From positions 44,263 to 108,262 of the forward strand of contig CAKSIW010000001.1 of NCBI GenBank assembly GCA_934463175.1: a stretch of 64,000 nucleotides of DNA, read 5' to 3'. The translations under genes and the position numbers were made by a program. Of the stretch, positions 36,303 through 43,383 are shown piece after piece (the first letter of the stretch is position 1; every line of letters starts with the position of its first letter). This stretch comes from an uncultured Clostridia bacterium (GTDB taxonomy: Bacteria; Bacillota; Clostridia; Monoglobales; Monoglobaceae). The notes beneath the pieces are model-generated. The model searched no databases, was not told the origin of the DNA, and was given only the letters and a program-made list of their open reading frames with translations.

Positions 36303-37037
36303 ATGTACAGTATCATTCTGGTAGATGATGACAGATTTGTGTCTCAGCAAATCAAGGAAAGCCTTGACTGGAAAGCTCTCGGCTTTGCGCAGCCCGAGCT
36401 TTTCACCTCTGCCGAGGACGCTCTGACTCACATAAAGACGACCCACACCGACGCAGTCATCACCGACATAAAGATGAACAAAATGAGCGGTCTGGAGCTT
36501 GCCGAAATATGCAGCAGGCAATATCCCCGAATCAAGGTTGCAATCATGAGCGCATACCGCGACTTTGAATATGCGAGAACCGCAATGAAATTCGGCGTTA
36601 ATGAATATATTGTAAAGCCGATTATCTACAGCGAGCTGATGTCTGCCGTGCGCAGTCTCAAAGAGTCTCTGGACAGCGGCAGCTCTCAGGATATTTCCAG
36701 CCCATCCGACCGCGATGCCATTCTTTCCGCCGTTGACTATATGAACAAGCACATAAGCGAGCAGATTTCCCTCAACGACGTTGCAAAGCATGTCGGATTC
36801 CACCCGAATTATTTCTCAATATATTTCAAGCAGAACACCGAAGAAAATTTTTCTGTTTTTCTGACCAAGCTGAGGATTTCAAAGGCAAAGCAGCTTCTCA
36901 AATGCACCGATTATAAAATATCAGCCATATGTGAAATGGTCGGATATAAAAACCAGACTCATTTTTACAATCTTTTCAAGGAATATAACGGAGGAATAAC
37001 GCCGCTTCAGTTCAGGACAAAGAACAAAGGAGAGTGA
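36303..37037 (+). CDS. AraC-type response regulator (YesN-like)
   Basis: 244 residues: a receiver domain at 1-~118 with the acidic pocket DDD (8-10), phospho-acceptor Asp55 (VITDIKMNKMSG) and Lys105 (IVKPI), then a C-terminal AraC HTH domain (about 138-240; ISLNDVAKHVGFHPNYFSIYF and ISAICEMVGYKNQTHFYNLFKEY). It is the regulator of a YesM/YesN pair that senses extracellular sugar and activates transport and hydrolase genes. At 244 residues it is short for YesN proteins, which often carry a long middle domain. It overlaps the kinase gene by four bases and is divergent from locus A, its likely target. Confidence 0.93.
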   Translation: MYSIILVDDDRFVSQQIKESLDWKALGFAQPELFTSAEDALTHIKTTHTDAVITDIKMNKMSGLELAEICSRQYPRIKVAIMSAYRDFEYARTAMKFGVNEYIVKPIIYSELMSAVRSLKESLDSGSSQDISSPSDRDAILSAVDYMNKHISEQISLNDVAKHVGFHPNYFSIYFKQNTEENFSVFLTKLRISKAKQLLKCTDYKISAICEMVGYKNQTHFYNLFKEYNGGITPLQFRTKNKGE

Positions 37038-38752
37038 TTGACTTGTCATCTTTCAGCACAATCAGGCAGCTTATTAAACGCTACAGACTCAAAAGCATCT
37101 TCTTTGTATATTTCAAGAGAATCTTCATAATCATTGCCGTTCCTTTTCTGATTCTTTCGTTTCTTATTGCGTTTTACGGCATATACAGAATGGATCTCGC
37201 GTCAAAGACCTCGCTGCTTGAAGGCGCACAGCACGGCGCGGTTCAGCTGGAGGATTTGCTGGAGGAGACCGATAAATGTCAGTATCAGCTTGAAACCGAC
37301 ACCTCGGTATACGGATTTTCAATCACCGACAGCCGCGAGAATTCGCTTGTCACCGCAAGATATGCAAACGCGTGCGCAGAGTCGGCAATGCGCATGGCAA
37401 CCTACAGCAACTACATTGAAAACATTCATATATATTTTCCGTATAAGGGATATGTTATATCGAAAAACGAATCGAATTTTTTGAAAAATCATTCTGCCCG
37501 CGCCCTGCTGTCGGGCATTGACGGCACCTTCGCGCGCCGTTTTGTCACCGACACCGACTCGGGACTTTTCAGATGTGTTTACCCCATTTCAAAAAACAGC
37601 TCTGCCTATGCATATGTTGCATATGATGTACCGCTCAAAACGCTCACGGACATTGCTTCGGATATGTCTGTTATGATACTGCGCAGCGACAACGGCTCTG
37701 CAATATACACCTCCGACCCCGACAGCGCGGACATGCTTCTCGGGCACTATGACGAGCTGAAGGAAACACCCGATACGGCTCGCCTTTACAACGGATATGC
37801 TATGGTCTGCAAAGCGATTTCAAACGGTCAGTTCAACATTATATTTTCAACCTCAAAAAGCAGCTCGGCAGCATATCTTTCGGCTGCCGTATTATACGTT
37901 CCGCTCCTGCTTATCCTCATAATTGCGCTTTCGGCAGTCATTGCGTTCTACTTCTCAACGCACTTCTACAACATCATTGCCGATATGCTGCAAATGGCTG
38001 ATTCGTTCGGGTTTGACATTGAAGGACAAAAGAATGAGCTTCAATCCATTGAGAAGTTTTTCTCAACCGTCATTGAAAAGGACAAAAACATTGAAAAGAC
38101 ACTGATTTCAAAAAGCTATGAGTTGAAACAGGCTCAGTCACAGGCACTTCAGCTTCAGATTAATCCGCATTTTATTTTCAACACCTTAAATCTTGCCAAT
38201 GTCATCATTATGCGCGAAATCAAGCGCAGCAACGATGCCGAAATTGTTATATACCACCTTGCGAATCTGATTGCGAAAATCCTTGACACAAAAAACCAGG
38301 TTATAGCCGTCAGCGACGAGCTGAATCTGCTTAATGAATTCATTGAGATTGAAAAAATTCGGTTTAACAATAATTTTGACGTGAAGCTTGACATATCCGA
38401 CGAGATATATGAGAAAAACATCATCAGCTTCACGCTTCAGCCCATTGTCGAAAATGCATTCGAGCATGGAATAAAGCTGCTTGACAATGTTCGGGGACTG
38501 CTTGAAATATCTGCGTATACCAAGGACGGAGACACCGTTTTTGAAATTAAAAACACCTGTCCCGATTCCTCGTTTGAGGAAATTGCACGGATAAACTCGG
38601 CTCTTTCCGGCACGTCCCCCTCCGCACTCCGCGGCCACATCGGGCTGCTGAATGTTCACAGGCGCATTAATCTTTTGTGCGGCAATGAATACGGCGTGTC
38701 GGTCTCGGCTTGCGGCAAATTGTTCTGCACAACAATATGCTACAGACTGTAA
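37034..38752 (+). CDS. Sensor histidine kinase (YesM-like)
   Basis: 572 residues: a membrane helix near 20-45, an extracellular sensor region (~46-275), a second membrane helix (~280-305), a linker, then a His_kinase domain with QLQINPHFIFNTLN (phospho-acceptor His379) and an HATPase domain with the N box VENAFEHGI and the glycine box RGHIGLLNVHRRI. This is the LytS/YesM class that pairs with AraC-type regulators. The start is GTG at 37034, overlapping the regulator stop as GTGA; a TTG at 37043 has better ribosome-site spacing from GGAGA. A perfect terminator hairpin follows. Confidence 0.93.
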   Translation: MIDLSSFSTIRQLIKRYRLKSIFFVYFKRIFIIIAVPFLILSFLIAFYGIYRMDLASKTSLLEGAQHGAVQLEDLLEETDKCQYQLETDTSVYGFSITDSRENSLVTARYANACAESAMRMATYSNYIENIHIYFPYKGYVISKNESNFLKNHSARALLSGIDGTFARRFVTDTDSGLFRCVYPISKNSSAYAYVAYDVPLKTLTDIASDMSVMILRSDNGSAIYTSDPDSADMLLGHYDELKETPDTARLYNGYAMVCKAISNGQFNIIFSTSKSSSAAYLSAAVLYVPLLLILIIALSAVIAFYFSTHFYNIIADMLQMADSFGFDIEGQKNELQSIEKFFSTVIEKDKNIEKTLISKSYELKQAQSQALQLQINPHFIFNTLNLANVIIMREIKRSNDAEIVIYHLANLIAKILDTKNQVIAVSDELNLLNEFIEIEKIRFNNNFDVKLDISDEIYEKNIISFTLQPIVENAFEHGIKLLDNVRGLLEISAYTKDGDTVFEIKNTCPDSSFEEIARINSALSGTSPSALRGHIGLLNVHRRINLLCGNEYGVSVSACGKLFCTTICYRL

Positions 38753-38760
38753 GCGCACGG

Positions 38761-38797
38761 ACAGCCGAAGCCATTCAAGGCTTCGGCTGTCCCTTTT
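38761..38797 (+). terminator. Terminator of the two-component operon
   Basis: A perfect 12-bp stem, ACAGCCGAAGCC with GGCTTCGGCTGT, with a six-base loop, followed by CCCTTTT, nine bases after the kinase stop. Confidence 0.88.
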
Positions 38798-38799
38798 GG

Positions 38800-38958
38800 C
38801 ACCGCGTGCGCTTTAATTTCGCGGTGTTTTCTCTGTTGTGCATTTTAATTTCGCGGTGTTTTTCGCTGTTGTGCGTTTGACGTTCACCGAGTTGTCTGTC
38901 GATTTGCGTTTCCTGTCCGCCGCGGAAATTATCCGTTTTTTCATCGAATAATTTCCGC
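38800..38958. repeat. Dispersed intergenic element (copy 2)
   Basis: A hairpin (CACCGCG 38800-38806 with CGCGGTG 38820-38826 plus TTTT), then two to three diverged ~33-bp units beginning TTTAATTTCGCGGTGTTTT, then a conserved stretch (38904-38933) matching 28 of 30 bases at 9546-9575. It ends with the perfect inverted repeat GCGGAAATTAT (38922-38932) and ATAATTTCCGC (38948-38958). As at 9.3 kb, it sits between convergent genes. A minus-strand open frame across it has no support as a gene. Confidence 0.8.
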
Positions 38959-38986
38959 ATAAACAGGCAGTGCATTGACACCTCTT

Positions 38987-39493
38987 TCATTTCCGCAAAG
39001 CAATTGAAATTCCCGTGTAATCATATCCCACATTATTCAAAATTCTCTGCGTCAGAATTTTAAGCATTGTTTCCGCGTCATAATGCGACTCTATGTACAG
39101 ATTTTCATCTATCTTCAGAGGACTCCCCATGGAGCTGTCATCTGTGGAAAGTATAACCCTTGTGTTTCCCGCAATTCTTCCGCACATGGAAAAAAGCATA
39201 TCCTTTCTTCTCCTGTCGGAAATGCAGTCGCGCATAATCGCTTCAACAACCTTCTTCCATGTGTGAACCTCAACTCTTTTGTTGTCTGCAAAAATCACCG
39301 CAACAGGCTTTTTGCCCTTGAAAAACGCAGGATTGTCCGAAAGCGGTCGGCGGCACTCAAAGGTGACGTCCGTAACCTGTTCTTCCGCTCCTCTGCGGCA
39401 TTTCCCCGCTCTTTCAGCCAAAGCGTCCATCTCGGCATTTATTTCGTTTATCAGCCGATTCCGTGTCACTTCAATTTCTTTAAGTATGTTCAT
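38987..39493 (-). CDS. Conserved clostridial protein of unknown function
   Basis: 168 residues, cytoplasmic. A short coiled N-terminus (MNILKEIEVTRNRLINEINAEM...) precedes a compact domain: AFFKGKKPVAVIFADNKRVEV, WKKVVEAIMRDC, RIAGNTRVILSTDDSSM, PLKIDENLYIESHYDAETMLKILTQRIL and GYDYTGISIALR. I recall similar small proteins in other Clostridia but know no function. The ATG at 39493 has GGGAG nine bases upstream; the ATG at 39502 and a TTG at 39532 are alternatives. It stands alone between repeat copy 2 and the locus B terminator. Confidence 0.72.
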   Translation of the reverse strand: MNILKEIEVTRNRLINEINAEMDALAERAGKCRRGAEEQVTDVTFECRRPLSDNPAFFKGKKPVAVIFADNKRVEVHTWKKVVEAIMRDCISDRRRKDMLFSMCGRIAGNTRVILSTDDSSMGSPLKIDENLYIESHYDAETMLKILTQRILNNVGYDYTGISIALRK

Positions 39494-39599
39494 CTCTGCC
39501 ATCTCCCTGTAAAAATACTTTTGCACGTGCAAATGTTATATTTATATTACCATAAAATATCCGTCATGTCAATACTGATTTTTAAAAAATGGATATTAA

Positions 39600-39645
39600 A
39601 AAACAAAGGCTGTTTAAAAAGTCAATCCGACTTTTTAAACAGCCT
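39600..39645 (-). terminator. Strong terminator at the end of locus B
   Basis: A perfect 17-bp stem (AGGCTGTTTAAAAAGTC, 39607-39623, with its complement at 39629-39645) and a five-base loop; on the minus strand it is followed by a T-rich run. It lies just after the GH3 gene. Confidence 0.9.
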
Positions 39646-39676
39646 CCTTTTCACCAAACGTTTGCCGTGCGGTGTT

Positions 39677-41314
39677 TTAAACCTTTTTGAGCGTTATCGG
39701 CAAAGTTCCCTTGCTTTCAGCCAATCCGAAACACATTTTTGCCGCGGTGTCTGCCCACTCGGACACACAGCCAAGCATACAAATATAATCCGAACACTCC
39801 TCCAGCACATCAATGTCACAGGGCGACTCCATTGCAATGTTTATCACCGGCTTTGAAAATGCCTTGATTTTTGAATCAAGCAAGACCTGTTCGGGATAGA
39901 GTATTGCATTGCAGGTTCCCATTATCACAGCATCGGCATTCGGTATCAGTCCGAGAACCTTTTCCGTTTCTTCCTCCGTCGGAGTGAGTGACGTTTGAAC
40001 ATGCACTGCATTGCCGGTGACCTTATCAAATGCATTGAACAACATTTCGGGGCATTCTTTTGAATCTAATGTGGAATCCATTTTCTGCGGAACAGGGCTT
40101 ATCACCAGTATTTTTGCTGATTTATCAAGCCGCACGTCAGACCGTTTCAGGCATATGACGGATTTTTCCGCAAGTCTTTTTCTCAATTCCAAATGCTCTT
40201 TGCAGCCGACCGTCAAATCCGCTTTTTCTGAATCTGCATACGGATTTTCAAACAGTCCTTTTTTCAATTTTAGTGCCAGAATCCTTTTTAATGCCTCATC
40301 AACAACGGCTTCCTCAATCCTTCCGCTCCTCACAGCCTCAAGAATGGCTTCATATCCCTCTTCAAAATGTTCCTTTGAGCCGCGCAGAAGCACAAGATCA
40401 TTTCCTGCCTCTATCGCCATGACACAAGCATCTTTTGTGCCGTAGTTATCCTGAATTGCTCTCATTCTCATTGCATCGGTTTCGATGATACCGTTAAAGT
40501 TAAGCTCTTTTCTCAAATATCCGATTGCTTTTTTCGATAGTGTTGCGGGGTAGATTTTGTCCAGGCACTCCGTTATCACGTGACCGCTCATTATCCCTTC
40601 CGACCCTGCCTTGATAAGCTCGCGGAAAGGCAGCAAATCAACACGCTCCAGCTCCTCAAGGCTTTTGGATATTCGGGCTGTTCCCTTGTGTGCGTCCGTG
40701 GAAAGCGAACCATATCCCGGAAAATGCTTAATCATCGAAATGACTCCGCCGTCCATAAACCCCTGCTGCATACTGAGTGCGTGTCTTGTGACCAGCTTTG
40801 CGTCCTCGCCAAAGCTTGCCGCCTTCATCGTGTTCTTTCCTTCATATCTGAACACGTCAACAATCGGCGCCTGAATCATATTAATGCCCATCGCTCTGAA
40901 TTCCTTTGCGGCAGCCTTTGCGGTTTCATAAGTCAATTCCGTGTCATCGGCACAGCCGAAACACATGTGGCTTGCATATGTGAAAGCATTCGCACGGTTC
41001 ACATCGCTTCTTGTTCCGCCCTCCTGGTCAACAGCAATAATCAGCGGAATGCCTCCTCCCTCTTCAACAGAAAGCCTTTGAAGCCCGTTTGTGAAATCTG
41101 CCGTTTCCCCTGCGGAAAGATACGGATTCGGCGCTCCGACAAGAACGCTTGAATTGTCAAACTCTCCGTTGGGACAGAATCTTATCATTCCCACTTTATA
41201 TTTTTTTATATATTCTTTTATATCCTCCGAGATTTTTCCGTTTTGCAGAATGGGAACAACAAGTTGCCCCACCTTTTCCTCAACCGTCATGTTTTTTATA
41301 ATATCATTAATCAT
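39677..41314 (-). CDS. GH3 glycoside hydrolase, NagZ-like
   Basis: 545 residues, no signal peptide. The TIM-barrel domain shows VDQEGG (95-100), KHFPGYGSLSTDAH (196-209) with the Asp-His general acid/base dyad of the NagZ subgroup, and the nucleophile Asp280 in GIIETDAMRMRAI. A C-terminal alpha/beta domain (~380-545) is present. NagZ-type enzymes are beta-N-acetylglucosaminidases; other members are beta-glucosidases or phosphorylases. The usual HGD is YGS here, so specificity may differ. It is the last gene of locus B and precedes the strong terminator. It could hydrolyse imported oligosaccharides or recycle cell-wall sugars. Confidence 0.87.
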   Translation of the reverse strand: MINDIIKNMTVEEKVGQLVVPILQNGKISEDIKEYIKKYKVGMIRFCPNGEFDNSSVLVGAPNPYLSAGETADFTNGLQRLSVEEGGGIPLIIAVDQEGGTRSDVNRANAFTYASHMCFGCADDTELTYETAKAAAKEFRAMGINMIQAPIVDVFRYEGKNTMKAASFGEDAKLVTRHALSMQQGFMDGGVISMIKHFPGYGSLSTDAHKGTARISKSLEELERVDLLPFRELIKAGSEGIMSGHVITECLDKIYPATLSKKAIGYLRKELNFNGIIETDAMRMRAIQDNYGTKDACVMAIEAGNDLVLLRGSKEHFEEGYEAILEAVRSGRIEEAVVDEALKRILALKLKKGLFENPYADSEKADLTVGCKEHLELRKRLAEKSVICLKRSDVRLDKSAKILVISPVPQKMDSTLDSKECPEMLFNAFDKVTGNAVHVQTSLTPTEEETEKVLGLIPNADAVIMGTCNAILYPEQVLLDSKIKAFSKPVINIAMESPCDIDVLEECSDYICMLGCVSEWADTAAKMCFGLAESKGTLPITLKKV

Positions 41315-41332
41315 ATATGTCTGACCCTTCGA

Positions 41333-42172
41333 TTATTTTAATGTCCCGGTAAATTCCGAAATCAGTGTGTCCTGAACCTCCGAATATCTGTTATTCAGAA
41401 ACAGGTCAAAATATTTTTCATTGAATTTTTTCCAGCACAGCTCCTCTTTCCCCGCAATTATGGGATAGAAAAACATGCCTGCCTCCTGTGCCGCATTCAA
41501 ATCTCCCAAGGCGTCACCAATCATAACGGAACGCTTCCCGTCATACCCTGCGTCCCTTGCACACCTCAGCTGTTCAATCTTGCTTCCGTATTCCTGACCC
41601 ATTACTTTTTTCACGTTTTTTGAAATGTTCCATCTTTCAAAATCTGACGATAAGCCCTTTCCCGACGCGGAAGAAATGACCCATATGTCGGCATGATTCT
41701 TAATCCTTTCAATGGCAGACACGGCATTTGCAAAAGGAGTTATTTTTTCGGTTGCAAGCGAGAAGGCTTTGTCCGACTCAAGACTCCATTCAAGCGTTTC
41801 ATTCAGTATTCCGTCGGTGTGAGTTTCCATGAACCTTTTCAGCCCGTCATTTGACATCGGGCAGCCGGAGCTTACAAACTCACGCAGAGCCTCATATTCC
41901 TTTATCGGAAAATCATCTGAATGAATATCCTTCAAATCATCAAAGATTCTTACAAGAGACGGAAATCTGTTTATTCCCCTTTCATGAGAAAACAGATTTA
42001 TCCTTTCAGCCACCTCAAACACCGACGGACTGATTTTCTCCAGTCCCCATTGCTTTATCATAACAGGGATAAAGCAATCTCTGTGTTTGACTGTCATTGT
42101 GTCAAAAACGGTGCCGTCGGAATCTATTCCGACAAAGAAACCGCCGACAGCTTTATTTTCCTCACAGCTCAT
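41333..42172 (-). CDS. HAD-superfamily hydrolase
   Basis: 279 residues with all four HAD motifs: I, GIDSDGTVFDT (nucleophile Asp17 and acid/base Asp19); II, VISSASG; III, a Lys before EYGSKIEQL; IV, MIGDALGDLNAAQ. The helical cap sits between motifs I and II. It is likely a phosphatase acting on a sugar phosphate or similar small molecule. The ATG overlaps the stop of the beta-propeller gene by one base (TAATG), so the two proteins are made in step. The substrate is unknown. Confidence 0.85.
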   Translation of the reverse strand: MSCEENKAVGGFFVGIDSDGTVFDTMTVKHRDCFIPVMIKQWGLEKISPSVFEVAERINLFSHERGINRFPSLVRIFDDLKDIHSDDFPIKEYEALREFVSSGCPMSNDGLKRFMETHTDGILNETLEWSLESDKAFSLATEKITPFANAVSAIERIKNHADIWVISSASGKGLSSDFERWNISKNVKKVMGQEYGSKIEQLRCARDAGYDGKRSVMIGDALGDLNAAQEAGMFFYPIIAGKEELCWKKFNEKYFDLFLNNRYSEVQDTLISEFTGTLK

Positions 42173-43341
42173 TATATATTAACACCTTTCATATTCAATT
42201 CGCAAATTTCCCTCCTGCCCCTGTCTGTGGTGTCAAATGATATTTTGTCACCCTTCCTGTTCCACCTCGCATGGAGGTCACACCTGATGTTGATGTCATC
42301 AGGCACAATGGTCTCGGCTTTCAGGAGATACTCCGTCCTTTCCGTCTCGGGATTATAGATGAAAAGCGGTCTGTATTCATCGTGAATCGCATATCCGTCA
42401 CCGATGATATACCTTCTGTCGGGCGAATAAATGCAGTGAATGTCGTCAGTGAAAAACGGGGACGCAAGCTCGGTGAAGTCATTTGAAATGTCATCAATCA
42501 GAAACAGTCCTTTTTTATCCTTCGGGGTGCAATGAGCCAGAATCTGCTTTTCATTTTTCCAGAAATAGTGAGAAACATATGTATTGGCAAAAATCACATT
42601 CATATTACCGTTCAAATCCGATGTAATCAATGTTGTGTACCAATCCAATCCGTCGGCAGGAAAATTTCTCAGCAGGAACAGAAATCTGTTTGATGCCGTA
42701 TTAAACGTGATATGGTTTACGACAAATTTCGCGTTTTCCATGCCCTTCAGGTCAAGCATTTTCAGACAGTCACGATAATTGATAATGAGCCTGCTTTTGC
42801 CCGTTGTCATATCAACCAGAAAGATTCCGTCATCACACGGGCAGTTTATATGCTTGTTTTTATCGGGAGTCATGACATATCCGTAGCCTGTTCTGAAATC
42901 ATAGATTCTTCCGAAATTCACCGACAGACCATACCTCCCGTCAGGCGAAACAGCCGCACACGGTCTGTCGGTGTATCTTTTCTCTCCCGTCAGCAGATTA
43001 TGAACACACATATTCCCGACAGCAAACGGATTCCGCGTCTTGTCATTCTCATAAATGTTATAGCACACGGTGTCTTTTCCATACCATTGCAGCATACAGC
43101 CCTGCTGGAAATTCCACAGATTTGATTTTGCAAATTCTGCGGTTTTTCCCGTGACTGTGTCAATATATCCGAGAACAATCCCGTCACCGACCTCCGGTGT
43201 TCTGTCAATAAAAGCAGTTTCGCCGTACAGATGATAGCGGTCGGTTTCATCATATGCCTGCAAATCGTAGTACCCGAAAAAGCATTGCTTATCCTCGGGC
43301 GAAATTCTTCTGACATCGGTTAATAAATTAATTAAAGCCAT
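42172..43341 (-). CDS. Beta-propeller protein, PL22-like
   Basis: About 389 residues, cytoplasmic. Repeated propeller blades end in segments like GIVLGYIDTVTGK, GIFLVDMTTGKSR, GLFLIDDISND and PLFIYNPETERTE. Its order of landmarks (SHYFWKNEKQIL; DIHCIYSPDRRYIIGDGY; DLHARWNRKGDKISFDT) recalls oligogalacturonate lyase (PL22): THEFW, SHL..GDGS and HPHPSFTPD. Only some of the PL22 metal-binding histidines have clear counterparts, so lyase activity is uncertain. It could process short unsaturated uronides. The ATG at 43341 has GAGGGG nine bases upstream; the ATG at 43347 also fits. It is coupled to the HAD hydrolase gene. Confidence 0.65.
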   Translation of the reverse strand: MALINLLTDVRRISPEDKQCFFGYYDLQAYDETDRYHLYGETAFIDRTPEVGDGIVLGYIDTVTGKTAEFAKSNLWNFQQGCMLQWYGKDTVCYNIYENDKTRNPFAVGNMCVHNLLTGEKRYTDRPCAAVSPDGRYGLSVNFGRIYDFRTGYGYVMTPDKNKHINCPCDDGIFLVDMTTGKSRLIINYRDCLKMLDLKGMENAKFVVNHITFNTASNRFLFLLRNFPADGLDWYTTLITSDLNGNMNVIFANTYVSHYFWKNEKQILAHCTPKDKKGLFLIDDISNDFTELASPFFTDDIHCIYSPDRRYIIGDGYAIHDEYRPLFIYNPETERTEYLLKAETIVPDDINIRCDLHARWNRKGDKISFDTTDRGRREICELNMKGVNI

Positions 43342-43383
43342 ATCCATGCTCCCCTCAATCCGCTGAAATACAGTTGTTTTGTC

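Noticed and set aside
38775..38990. Minus-strand 71-residue open frame across repeat copy 2
   Set aside because: It consists of intergenic hairpin and repeat sequence and lacks a ribosome site; its sequence is not conserved in copy 1.
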